A stretch of DNA of 64,000 bases, taken from positions 1-64,000 of the forward strand of contig DASSCU010000033.1 in NCBI GenBank assembly GCA_035697485.1. The letters run 5' to 3'. Source of the stretch: Actinomycetota bacterium (GTDB lineage Bacteria > Actinomycetota > UBA4738 > HRBIN12). Shown here piece by piece: positions 27,603 through 35,355 of this stretch. A program made the translations under genes and the position numbers. The notes beneath the pieces were generated by a model. It ran no database searches and was not told where the DNA came from. It saw nothing but the letters and a program-made list of their open reading frames with translations. Numbering within the stretch: the first letter of the stretch is position 1; every line of letters begins with the position of its first letter.

Positions 27603-30284
27603 TCAATGGCCCGCCGGTGCTGCGTCGGACCAGTTCGTGCCCCAGCCCACGTCGGCCCGCAGCGGCACCTCCAGGTCGACGGCGTGCTCCATACGGTCCT
27701 TCACGAGGCCGGAGGCGGCCTCCGCCTTCGCCTCCAGGACCTCGAACACCAACTCGTCGTGCACGGTGAGCAGCATGTGACAGTCGAGGTCTTCGTGCTC
27801 GCGGAGCGCCTCGTCGACCCGGATCATCGCCATCTTGAACACGTCGCTCGCGCTGCCCTGGATCGGGGCGTTCAACGCCTGCCGGCGCCCCATGTCGCGC
27901 ACGCGAGGGTTCGCCGCCTGCAGCTCCGGGATGTAGCGCCGGCGCCCGAGGAGCGTCTCGGTGAACCCCTCGACCGTCGCATGGCCGACCTGGTTGTCGA
28001 GGTACTCGCGGATCGCGGGGAACGATGCGAAATAGGCGTCCATGATCTCCTGCGCCTCGTCGGGGGCGATGTCGAGCCGTTGCGCGAGCCCCCATGCGTT
28101 CATTCCGTAGGCGAGTCCGTAGTTCACCATCTTCGCCCTCGAACGCGACAGCGGATCGACGGCATCGAGCGGCAGCCCGAACACGCGTGCCGCCGTGGCC
28201 GTGTGGATGTCCTCGCCGCTCTCGAACGCCGTGCGCAGGCCCTCGTCTCCCGAGAGGTGCGCGAGGATGCGCAGCTCGATCTGGGAGTAGTCGAGCACGA
28301 GCAACACCTGGTCGTCGGAGCCGGGCACGAACGCGCGGCGGATCTGCCGGCCGAGATCCGTGCGGATCGGCACGTTCTGCAGGTTCGGATTGCTCGAGGA
28401 CAGACGGCCGGTGGCGGCGGCGGTCTGCACGAACGTCGTGTGCACGCGACCGTCGCGCGGGTCGACGAGCTTCGGCAGCGCTTCGAGGTACGTCGAGTTC
28501 AGTTTGTCGAGCTCGCGCCACGACAGCAGCGCGTCGACGATCGGGTGCGCGTCGCGGAGCTTCTCGAGCACGCTCGCATCGGTGGAGAGCTCACCCTTGG
28601 GTGTCTTCTTGCCGGGCTGGAGGCCGAGCTGCTCGTAGAGGATCTTGCGCAGCTGCGGTGGCGAGTTGAGGTTGAACTCCTCGCCGGCGTGCGTGTAGAC
28701 CTCGGCCTTCAGGGTCGCCATCCGGTCGCGGACCGATTCCCCCATCTCCTCGAGGTAGTCGACGTCGAGCCGGATGCCGCGGGCTTCCATGCGGGCGAGC
28801 ACCGACGAGAGCGGGAGCTCCACGTCGTCGAGCAGGGACCGGAGCCCCTGCTTCTCGATGCGCTCCTCCATCACCGGTGCGAGCAGGGCGATCGCGGCGG
28901 CCTCGGCCGCGACCGTGCGCCACGACCTATCGGCGAACAGCTGGCCCTCGCCGGCCTCCTCGCCCTCTGCCGCGCCGAGCACGTCGGCGCCGAGGTATGT
29001 CTCGGCGAGCGTGCGCAGCGGGTAGTCGGCCGACGCGGGATCGAGCAGGTAGCCGGCGAGCATCGTATCGAAAGCCATGCCGTCGATTTCGCCGCCCGAG
29101 CGCAGCGCCACCCGCTCGAGCGACTTGGCATCGTGAGCCCACTTCGGCGCGCCGCCGTCGGCGAGGAACACCTCGAGCGCCACGACGCCGTCGAGTTGGG
29201 CGTACGCGGCCTGCGCGCCGCCTGCCGAGATCGCCGCGCCGCGCACGGCATCGTCATCGGCGTCGAGCCGCACACCGACCGGGGCGCCGCCCTCCCAGGT
29301 CGACGCGAGCTCGTCGGCGGAGACCTCGCGGAGGTCGAGCTCGGCCACGTCGACCTTCGGCTTGACGTTGCCGATCTCCTGCAGCCGATCGAAGAGCGAT
29401 CGGAACTCGAGCGACGTGAAGAGACGGCGAACCTCGTCGGTGTCCCACTCCCCCATCACACAGTCGTCGATGTCGACCGGCAGCTCGAGGCCGGTGTCGA
29501 TGCGCGCGAGATCCTTGTTGAGGCCGAGCCGGTCGGCCGACGCCTCGACGTGCTCCTTCTGCTTGCCCTTCAGCATGTCGGTGTGCGCGGCGAGCTCCTC
29601 GACGCTGCCGAACTGGTTCACGAGCTTGGCCGCCGTCTTGTCGCCGACGCCGGGGACCCCGGGGATGTTGTCGCTCGTGTCGCCCTTCAGCGCCACGAAG
29701 TCGAGGTACTGCGCCGGCGTGATGCCGTAGCGCTCGGTCACCGCCTGCTCGTCGTAGCGGACGATGTCGCTGATGCCCTTGCGGTTGAACATCACGGTGA
29801 CCCCCGGCCGCACGAGTTGGAAGAAGTCGCGATCGGCTGTGACGATCGTGGCGTCGACACCCTGCTCATGGGCCCGAAGCGCGAGCGTGCCGATCGCGTC
29901 GTCGGCTTCGTTGCCGTCGGCGATGCGGAGCACCGGGATGCGCATCGCCTCGAGCACCTCCTCGATCAGCCCGAGCTGCGACGTGAAGTCCTGCGGTGTC
30001 TCGCGGCGCCCCGCCTTGTAGTCGGCGTCCTTGGCCAGCCGAACGGTCGGCTTACCCGCATCGAAGAACACGGCGATCAGGTCGGGCTTCTCCTCGGCGA
30101 GCAGTTTGATCACCATGCTCGTGAACCCGTAGACGGCGTTCGTCAGGGTGCCGCTCGAGGTCGCCAGGGTGGGTGGCAGCGCGAAGAAGGCGCGGTACGC
30201 GAGCGAGTGTCCGTCGAGTAGGAAGATGCGCCGCGGGGCGTCGGCGTCCGTCTCGGCAGGTGTGCTGCGGGTCGAGGGGCTCAC
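27603..30284 (-). CDS. polA: DNA polymerase I, proofreading domain degenerate
   Basis: PolA fills gaps and removes RNA primers. The 893-residue enzyme has the N-terminal 5'-3' nuclease (FLLDGHSLAYRAFFALP, VTADRDFFQLV, GDTSDNIPGVPGVGDKTA), a middle exonuclease-fold region and the polymerase domain with motif A LLVLDYSQIELRILAHLSGD, the O-helix RSRAKMVNYGLAYGM and motif C LLTVHDELVFEV. The exonuclease region has lost its acidic residues: no DxE in the first motif (VGVRLDADD) and no Tyr-x3-Asp in the third (VAAEAAAIALL). A non-proofreading PolA is common in actinobacteria. The start is GTG at 30284, 7 nt after TACGAT, in a 23-bp divergent spacer with the DtxR gene. Confidence 0.97.
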   Translation of the reverse strand: MSPSTRSTPAETDADAPRRIFLLDGHSLAYRAFFALPPTLATSSGTLTNAVYGFTSMVIKLLAEEKPDLIAVFFDAGKPTVRLAKDADYKAGRRETPQDFTSQLGLIEEVLEAMRIPVLRIADGNEADDAIGTLALRAHEQGVDATIVTADRDFFQLVRPGVTVMFNRKGISDIVRYDEQAVTERYGITPAQYLDFVALKGDTSDNIPGVPGVGDKTAAKLVNQFGSVEELAAHTDMLKGKQKEHVEASADRLGLNKDLARIDTGLELPVDIDDCVMGEWDTDEVRRLFTSLEFRSLFDRLQEIGNVKPKVDVAELDLREVSADELASTWEGGAPVGVRLDADDDAVRGAAISAGGAQAAYAQLDGVVALEVFLADGGAPKWAHDAKSLERVALRSGGEIDGMAFDTMLAGYLLDPASADYPLRTLAETYLGADVLGAAEGEEAGEGQLFADRSWRTVAAEAAAIALLAPVMEERIEKQGLRSLLDDVELPLSSVLARMEARGIRLDVDYLEEMGESVRDRMATLKAEVYTHAGEEFNLNSPPQLRKILYEQLGLQPGKKTPKGELSTDASVLEKLRDAHPIVDALLSWRELDKLNSTYLEALPKLVDPRDGRVHTTFVQTAAATGRLSSSNPNLQNVPIRTDLGRQIRRAFVPGSDDQVLLVLDYSQIELRILAHLSGDEGLRTAFESGEDIHTATAARVFGLPLDAVDPLSRSRAKMVNYGLAYGMNAWGLAQRLDIAPDEAQEIMDAYFASFPAIREYLDNQVGHATVEGFTETLLGRRRYIPELQAANPRVRDMGRRQALNAPIQGSASDVFKMAMIRVDEALREHEDLDCHMLLTVHDELVFEVLEAKAEAASGLVKDRMEHAVDLEVPLRADVGWGTNWSDAAPAGH

Positions 30285-30291
30285 GGCCCGT

Positions 30292-30301
30292 ATCGTAGTC
30301 T
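30292..30301. promoter_or_regulatory. Overlapping divergent -10 boxes for polA and the DtxR-type gene
   Basis: TACGAT on the minus strand (30297-30292) ends 7 nt before the polA GTG, and TAGTCT on the plus strand (30296-30301) ends 6 nt before the regulator's ATG. The two hexamers share two base pairs, so the promoters could compete. Neither gene has a Shine-Dalgarno. Confidence 0.45.
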
Positions 30302-30307
30302 CCGCCC

Positions 30308-30994
30308 ATGACGACCGACGTGCCGGCCACCGAGATCCGCCACCCCTCAGCCGACTACCTCGAGGCGCTCTACGAGATCGAGGAGGAGGGCTTCCCGATG
30401 GTCCAGGCCGAGATCGCGAGGTGGATGGGAGTGAGCCGCCCGTCGGTCAGCGAGCACGTCAAGCGCCTGATCGGTGACGGCCTGCTGACGGCCGACGGGA
30501 GGACCCTCGCGTTCACCGACGATGGGCGCCGCGTGGCGATCGCGCTCGTGCGCCGCCACCGTCTCGCCGAGCACCTCCTGATCGACGTGATCGGGCTGCC
30601 CTGGCATCAGGCGCATCAGGAGGCGGAGGTCTGGGAGCGGGTGATCTCGGCGCAGGTCGAGGAGCGACTCGTGGAGATCCTCGGCGACCCCGGCGCGTGC
30701 CCCCACGGCAATCCCATCCCCGGGTCCAGCCACGAGGTCGACGTGACCTCGCTCGTGGCGCTGAAGGACGTCGAGTCAGGCACCACCGTCACCCTGCGTC
30801 GGCTCACCGAGGACCTCGAGCTCGAACTCGCGGTGATGCGGTTCCTGGAAGAGTCGGGGCTCATGCCGGGCGCATCCGTCGCGGTCGACGGTGTCGGTCC
30901 CGACGGATCGATGAGCCTCACCGTGCAGGCACGATCGGTGGCCTTGGGGGCCGAACTCGCTGACAACCTCTGGGTCGAGGCCGCTCCAGCCTGA
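30308..30994 (+). CDS. DtxR/MntR-family metal-dependent transcriptional regulator
   Basis: The 228-residue repressor has an N-terminal winged helix (HPSADYLEALYEIEEEGFPM, recognition helix VSRPSVSEHVKRLI), the dimerisation/metal domain with family ligands (HRLAEHLLIDVIGLPWHQAH, EAEVWERVIS, DPGACPHGNPIP) and a C-terminal SH3-like FeoA-type domain. The three-domain form is that of DtxR/IdeR, which binds DNA when loaded with Fe2+ or Mn2+. The next gene is an FTR1 iron permease whose promoter is flanked by two dyads, so iron-dependent repression of that gene is the likely role. Leaderless start predicted. Confidence 0.93.
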   Translation: MTTDVPATEIRHPSADYLEALYEIEEEGFPMVQAEIARWMGVSRPSVSEHVKRLIGDGLLTADGRTLAFTDDGRRVAIALVRRHRLAEHLLIDVIGLPWHQAHQEAEVWERVISAQVEERLVEILGDPGACPHGNPIPGSSHEVDVTSLVALKDVESGTTVTLRRLTEDLELELAVMRFLEESGLMPGASVAVDGVGPDGSMSLTVQARSVALGAELADNLWVEAAPA

Positions 30995-31015
30995 CGTCCG
31001 CCGATCCAATCCGTT

Positions 31016-31033
31016 TCGTTCGGTGCCGAACGA
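31016..31033. promoter_or_regulatory. Operator-like dyad 1 upstream of the FTR1 gene
   Basis: TCGTTCGG-TG-CCGAACGA, 8-bp arms around 2 bp. It lies 2 bp upstream of the -35 box of the iron permease promoter. Its core GTTCGG/CCGAAC recurs in dyad 2. Confidence 0.55.
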
Positions 31034-31035
31034 CC

Positions 31036-31065
31036 TTGACATGAATCCGACCTGCTAGATAGGGT
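31036..31065 (+). promoter_or_regulatory. Promoter of the FTR1 iron permease gene
   Basis: TTGACA (31036-31041) and TAGGGT (31060-31065) are separated by 18 nt. The -35 is a perfect consensus. Start of transcription is expected near 31072, giving a leader of about 60 nt. Confidence 0.65.
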
Positions 31066-31086
31066 TTCGAGGACCCGAAGAGATGG

Positions 31087-31104
31087 TGTTCGGAGAGCCG
31101 AACA
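31087..31104. promoter_or_regulatory. Operator-like dyad 2 in the FTR1 leader
   Basis: TGTTCGG-AGAG-CCGAACA, 7-bp arms around 4 bp, downstream of the predicted transcription start. It shares the GTTCGG/CCGAAC half-sites with dyad 1; the spacing differs by 2 bp. Confidence 0.5.
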
Positions 31105-31131
31105 AAGGGCCGAGCGGGGAGGAGATCCGAC

Positions 31132-32019
31132 GTGGGAGCTGCGTTCCTGGTCGCACTGCGCGAGGGCATCGAGGCGGCGCTGATCATCTCGATCCTGCTT
31201 GCCTACCTGAAGCAGATCCAGGCGCAGAACCGCGCATACCTCATCTGGTGGGGGACGGCGCTTGCCGTCGTCGTGAGCATCGTCGTCGGCACCGTGATCT
31301 TCGCGGTCGGCGCCGAGTTCGAGGGCGAGGCTGAGCAGATCTTCGAGGGTCTCGTCACGCTGGCCGCCGTCGGCGTGCTGACCTGGATGATCTTCTGGAT
31401 GCGGCGCCAGGGGGCTCGGGTGAGGTCGGAGCTGCATGAGCGGGTCGACACCGCGCTCCTCACGGGCGGGTTCGCGCTCGCGGCCCTCGCCTTCGTCGCC
31501 GTGCTGCGCGAGGGGGTGGAGACCGCCCTGTTCATCTTCGCCGCCGCGAAGGGGACCGCGGTCGAGTCGGGTGGGGTCGGCGGTCAGGTGATCGGAGCCG
31601 TGCTCGGGCTGGTGCTCGCCGTGGTGCTCGGTGTCCTCCTGTACCGCGGTGGGCTTCGGCTCAACCTCCGCTCGTTCTTCCGCGTCACCGGCCTGCTCCT
31701 CATCGTGGTCGCCGCGGGCCTCTTCGCCTATGGGCTCCACGAGCTTCAGGAGGCCGGATGGCTCCCGATCCTCGCCGGCACGGCATTCGACATCTCGACT
31801 CCTTTCCCGGACGACGAGGGACCGGGAGGCATCCTTCGCGCGATCTTCGGCTACCAGGCCAACCCCACGTGGCTCGAGCTCGTCGGATGGTTCGGGTACC
31901 TGGTGATCGTCGGTGGGCTGTTCGTTCGGTCGGTTCCGCCGGTTCCCGCAACCCGGTCGGACGACGCAACGACCACGCCGGATCCACAGGCCTCCCAACA
32001 CGTCGGGGATCGCAGCTGA
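31132..32019 (+). CDS. FTR1-family iron permease
   Basis: The 295-residue membrane protein has about seven hydrophobic segments and two REXXE iron-binding motifs, REGIE at 10-14 and REGVE at 126-130, the hallmark of FTR1/EfeU permeases that move Fe3+ after periplasmic or cell-surface oxidation. No EfeO or EfeB partner is in the window. GTG at 31132 is preceded by GGGGAGGAG. The hydrophilic last 35 residues are disordered. The link to the adjacent DtxR-type gene and the dyads around its promoter suggest iron-controlled expression. Confidence 0.93.
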   Translation: MGAAFLVALREGIEAALIISILLAYLKQIQAQNRAYLIWWGTALAVVVSIVVGTVIFAVGAEFEGEAEQIFEGLVTLAAVGVLTWMIFWMRRQGARVRSELHERVDTALLTGGFALAALAFVAVLREGVETALFIFAAAKGTAVESGGVGGQVIGAVLGLVLAVVLGVLLYRGGLRLNLRSFFRVTGLLLIVVAAGLFAYGLHELQEAGWLPILAGTAFDISTPFPDDEGPGGILRAIFGYQANPTWLELVGWFGYLVIVGGLFVRSVPPVPATRSDDATTTPDPQASQHVGDRS

Positions 32020-32465
32020 GACGGCGATCGCCACGAGGTCCGTTCCTGTCACTCTTTCGCATCGCGCCCGAGAGGGCTCCTGACCTGCGGGTTCGTGAGA
32101 AACCGTTTGAGCGCGATAGGTGTCGAGTTGACAGGTCTCAACCTCGCGTTTATCGTTCGCGTCGGTCCCGCGAGGCCGTGGGCAGGAACGGGAAACCGGA
32201 CCGGCCGGGTCGCTCGGGACCGTAGCTTGACGGGCCGCGATGCTCGACAGGGAACGATCGCGTATGGGGAAGGCGTGATCGAACCCGAGGGGTGTCGCGG
32301 CCCGTCATCTTTCTCCGGCGCCGTCCTCACGAGGGCTCGACCTTCCACCCGAAACCTGTGGTCGAGACTTCAGGGGTCCTCGCGGCGACCCTGAACCATC
32401 ACTGGAGTCTGCGGGCGATCCACGACGATGTGCGGGCCGAGCCGCGTGGGTCTTCCCCGCTGCCG
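32020..32465. other. 446-bp non-coding region between convergent genes
   Basis: No gene can be supported here. Short open frames on both strands lack ribosome-binding sites and ordered composition. The only clear signal is an isolated promoter-like sequence on the plus strand at 32128-32156. No strong terminator hairpin with a T-run is visible although the flanking genes converge. Confidence 0.6.
32128..32156 (+). promoter_or_regulatory. Orphan promoter-like sequence
   Basis: TTGACA (32128-32133) is followed after 17 nt by TATCGT (32151-32156). No plus-strand gene follows; transcription would run into the antisense side of the ABC ATPase gene. A small RNA or antisense transcript is possible. 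Confidence 0.4.
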
Positions 32466-33236
32466 TCAGAGGACCGCTTCGAAGAACTTCTTCGTCTCGG
32501 GGTACTTCGTGTGGTTGATCATCTCGTCGGGGGTGCCCTGCTCGAGGATCACGCCCTCGTTGAAGAACATCATGCGGTTGGCCACCTCGCGGGCGAAGCC
32601 CATCTCGTGGGTGACCACCATCATCGTCATGTGCAGGTCGGTGGCGAGCGACTTCATCACCGCCAGCACCTCCCCGATCAGCTCCGGGTCGAGCGCCGAG
32701 GTCGGCTCGTCGAAGAGCATGACCTCGGGCTCCATCGCGAGAGCCCGCGCGATCGCCACGCGCTGCTGCTGGCCGCCGGAGAGACGGATCGGATACTCGT
32801 CGGCCTTCTCGGCCAGCCCGACCTTCGCGAGCAGGTCGAGCCCCATCGAGCGGGCGTCGGCCTCGGGGATGCCCTTCACGGTCACCGGGCCTTCGATCAC
32901 GTTGCCGATCACGGTCATGTTCGGGAACAGGTTGAAGGATTGGAAGACCATGCCCGCCTTGATACGGACCTGGCGGATCTGCTCCCGCTTGCCCTTCGTG
33001 CGATGGCCGCCTTCGAGCCGGACGCCGGAGACTTCGATCATGCCCGACGTGGGGTCCTCGAGGAAGTTCACGCACCGCAGGAGCGTACTCTTGCCCGACC
33101 CCGACCGGCCGAAGATGACGACGACCTCGCCCTTGTCGACCTCCATGTCGATGCCCTTGAGCACCTCGAGGGCGCCGAACCGCTTGTAGAGGTTCTCGAC
33201 CCTGACGACGGCCTCACCGTTGCGCACTCCGGTCAA
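32466..33236 (-). CDS. Amino-acid ABC importer 2, ATP-binding subunit
   Basis: The 256-residue GlnQ-type ATPase has Walker [10 protein letters not shown] (about 40-48), Q-loop [12 protein letters not shown], signature [15 protein letters not shown], Walker [15 protein letters not shown] and switch histidine [10 protein letters not shown]. It resembles the ATPase at 19299 but is a distinct paralogue. It overlaps the permease gene by ATGA at 33233-33236 and is the last gene of the operon binding protein-permease-ATPase. Confidence 0.95.
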   Translation of the reverse strand: MTGVRNGEAVVRVENLYKRFGALEVLKGIDMEVDKGEVVVIFGRSGSGKSTLLRCVNFLEDPTSGMIEVSGVRLEGGHRTKGKREQIRQVRIKAGMVFQSFNLFPNMTVIGNVIEGPVTVKGIPEADARSMGLDLLAKVGLAEKADEYPIRLSGGQQQRVAIARALAMEPEVMLFDEPTSALDPELIGEVLAVMKSLATDLHMTMMVVTHEMGFAREVANRMMFFNEGVILEQGTPDEMINHTKYPETKKFFEAVL

Positions 33237-34237
33237 TGTCCCTGCCCTTTCAGCTCGGGCCCCGCGTCACCCGGGTCGATGACCATCGGGAGGTCACCCC
33301 CCGAGCTCCCCTGTCCGCTGGTGCTCACGATCTTGGCGTCCTTCGGGGCCGCGGTCGGCTCTCCGCGCACATACCCCTTGCTGATCCGACGCTCCAGGCG
33401 ACTCTGGAAGAACGTGAAGATCGCCGTGAGCAACCAGTACATGCCGGCGGCCAACATGTAGGCCTCGACCGGATTGAATGCCTCAGCTCCGGCGAGCTGC
33501 GCGCGCCGGAAGATCTCGGCCTGCGTCGCGCTGACGCCGATGAAGCTCACGAGGGCCGTGTCCTTCATCATCGCGATGAACTCGTTGCCCGTCGGTGGGA
33601 TGATGACCCGGAACGCCTGCGGTAGCACGACCCGCTTCATCTTCTGGCTGTACGTCATGCCGAGCGCGTCCGCAGCCTCGGACTGACCATGGCTCACCGA
33701 TTGGATACCCGCCCGGAAGATCTCGGTCATGTATGCGCCGTAGTTCAAGCCCAAGGCAATGATGCCCGCCACGAACGGGTCGAGCGTGAGGAGGTCCTCG
33801 ACCTGTTCGGGAAGTCCGAGATTCTGCACGACCACGGGCAGCGCGAACGTGATCAGGAACAGCTGCACGATCAGCGGCGTACCGCGGAAGAACGACGTGT
33901 AGAACCCCGACACCCCATAGGCGACAGGGTTGCGGGAGAGCCGACCCAGGGCTCCGAGCAAGGCCATGAAGATCGCCAGCACGATCGAGGCGAGGGCGAT
34001 CATGATCGTGTAGGTGATGCCCTTGACGACGAAGTCGGCGCGGTCGCGCATGAACTGCGTGTCGAAGTCCGCCGCGTTGAACAGGAAGGCGAGGATGAGG
34101 AAGATCACGACCCAGACGACCGCCACCTTCAGTCGGAACGGCACCCTCGCGCTCGCCTGCGAGATGCCCTCCATGCGCCCTTCGGGGCGCTGGGCGGGGG
34201 GCCGGGTCGCCCCGGCCCCCATCTCCTGTGTCGCCAC
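33233..34237 (-). CDS. Amino-acid ABC importer 2, permease subunit
   Basis: The 334-residue HisM/GlnP-type permease has an N-terminal cytoplasmic stretch of about 30 residues, membrane segments from about 36 on, and the EAA-like loop ([20 protein letters not shown] followed by [21 protein letters not shown]). GTG at 34237 is chosen because GGGGGA precedes it; the further open codons overlap the binding-protein gene and are not family-like. A Pro/Lys-rich tail of about 45 residues follows the last membrane helix. A short hairpin lies in the 44-bp gap after the binding-protein gene. Confidence 0.93.
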   Translation of the reverse strand: MATQEMGAGATRPPAQRPEGRMEGISQASARVPFRLKVAVVWVVIFLILAFLFNAADFDTQFMRDRADFVVKGITYTIMIALASIVLAIFMALLGALGRLSRNPVAYGVSGFYTSFFRGTPLIVQLFLITFALPVVVQNLGLPEQVEDLLTLDPFVAGIIALGLNYGAYMTEIFRAGIQSVSHGQSEAADALGMTYSQKMKRVVLPQAFRVIIPPTGNEFIAMMKDTALVSFIGVSATQAEIFRRAQLAGAEAFNPVEAYMLAAGMYWLLTAIFTFFQSRLERRISKGYVRGEPTAAPKDAKIVSTSGQGSSGGDLPMVIDPGDAGPELKGQGH

Positions 34238-34257
34238 GTCGTCCCCCGTTCGATCGT

Positions 34258-34270
34258 GCGCGGACCGCGC
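34258..34270 (-). repeat. Short GC stem-loop between binding-protein and permease genes
   Basis: GCGCGG-A-CCGCGC (34258-34270), with further GC palindrome just beyond, lies in the 44-bp intercistronic gap. It is the counterpart of the hairpins at 20877 and 42015 in the other two importers. Confidence 0.3.
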
Positions 34271-34281
34271 GGGCCCGCGAG

Positions 34282-35205
34282 CTAGCCTTCGGTCGAGACC
34301 GTGAAGTCCTCTCCGAACCACTGAGTCGACAGCTCGCTCAAGGTGCCGTCGCTGTGCATCTCGTCGACGATGTCGGAGACCGCTGCCACGAGCGAGGCCT
34401 GGTCAAGCTCCGATGCTTTGTCGATCGCCACCGAGAGGGGCTCGTAGAACAGCGGCTCACCGACGATGCGGAGGGGCCGCCCCTTGTCGATCGCACCTTG
34501 GAGGATCGGCAGTGACGACATCACGGCATCGGCCTGGCCCGACTCCACCGCCTGGATCGCCGTCGAGTCGGTGTCGAACCCCTTGACCGCGGCGTCGGTC
34601 ATCGGCGGCGGGTCGAAGGAATAGCCGGGGATCTCCAAGGTCCCTTGCATGTAGAAGTCGTACGTGCAGCCGGAGCAGAGGGCGATCGTCGCACCGCTGA
34701 GCTGATCGAGCGAGGTGACGTCGCTGTCCTCGGGCACGGCGATCGCGGCCGGTGTGTAGTAGTAGGCAGGGGTGAAGTCGAGCACCTCGGCCCGCTCTTT
34801 GTTCACAGTCATCGATCCAACGCTCATGTCCCAACGGCCCTGCCAGTTGCCGGCGGTGATGGCCTCCCATTTCGGAGTTTCCCACGCGACCTCGACACCG
34901 AGGCGGTTCGCGATCTCGGTCGCGACGTCGATGTCGAAGCCTTCGTACTCACCGGTCTCGGGGTTCAGCGACGACGCTGGCGGATAGGCAGGGTCGGTCG
35001 AGACAGTGATCACGCCTTCCTCGCAGATCTGAGCGAGTAGGTCGCCGGCCGACGTGTCGGCGTCGGCGCAGGCGCCCGTGGTGCTGCCTCCACCACCGCC
35101 GTCGGCCGAGCCCGACGTGTCGTCGTCACCGCCTCCGCACGCTGCCGCGACGAGCGACAACGCCGCCACGAGCACGAGGATCGACCGGAACCGGAACTTG
35201 CGCAT
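34282..35205 (-). CDS. Amino-acid ABC importer 2, substrate-binding lipoprotein
   Basis: The 307-residue product has a lipoprotein signal (RSILVLVAALSLVAAACGGG, cysteine at 23), a Gly/Ser/Asp linker, and an SBP_bac_3 domain (ITVSTDPAYPPASSLNPETG, FDIDVATEIANRLGVEVAW, GSMTVNKERAEVLDFTPAYY). Two cysteines in LCSGCTYDFY may pair. ATG follows GGAAGGAGG. It is the first gene of the operon, driven by a good promoter at 35253-35281. Confidence 0.95.
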   Translation of the reverse strand: MRKFRFRSILVLVAALSLVAAACGGGDDDTSGSADGGGGGSTTGACADADTSAGDLLAQICEEGVITVSTDPAYPPASSLNPETGEYEGFDIDVATEIANRLGVEVAWETPKWEAITAGNWQGRWDMSVGSMTVNKERAEVLDFTPAYYYTPAAIAVPEDSDVTSLDQLSGATIALCSGCTYDFYMQGTLEIPGYSFDPPPMTDAAVKGFDTDSTAIQAVESGQADAVMSSLPILQGAIDKGRPLRIVGEPLFYEPLSVAIDKASELDQASLVAAVSDIVDEMHSDGTLSELSTQWFGEDFTVSTEG

Positions 35206-35252
35206 CCTGCCTCCTTCCAGAGGGAAGCGCGACTCATGCGCCCCCTCGCCGG

Positions 35253-35281
35253 ACTATAGGCCCGGGGGGACCGACGGGCAA
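35253..35281 (-). promoter_or_regulatory. Promoter of the second amino-acid ABC operon
   Basis: On the minus strand TTGCCC (35281-35276) and TATAGT (35258-35253) are separated by 17 nt. Transcription would start near 35246, about 40 nt before the binding-protein ATG. Confidence 0.6.
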
Positions 35282-35302
35282 CGCGGGCACGCAGGTCCCC
35301 CC
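35264..35302. repeat. 9-bp inverted repeat spanning the ABC operon promoter
   Basis: GGGGGGACC (35264-35272) and GGTCCCCCC (35294-35302) are perfect complements 21 bp apart. One arm lies in the promoter spacer, the other just upstream of the -35. It may be a split operator, or a terminator of the gene that ends at 35356. Confidence 0.45.
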
Positions 35303-35355
35303 GCTTGGACTACGTAGAGCGGAGGTCCGCGGGTTCACCGCCGATCGAGGCGGGC

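Noticed and set aside
27603-30284. Loss of the PolA exonuclease residues as a novelty
   Set aside because: A degenerate proofreading domain is common in actinobacterial and other bacterial PolA proteins, so it is noted in the annotation only.
32095-32394. A 99-residue plus-strand open frame in the gap after the FTR1 gene
   Set aside because: No ribosome-binding site, it begins before the only promoter, and composition is random-looking Arg/Gly/Pro sequence without similarity I recognise.
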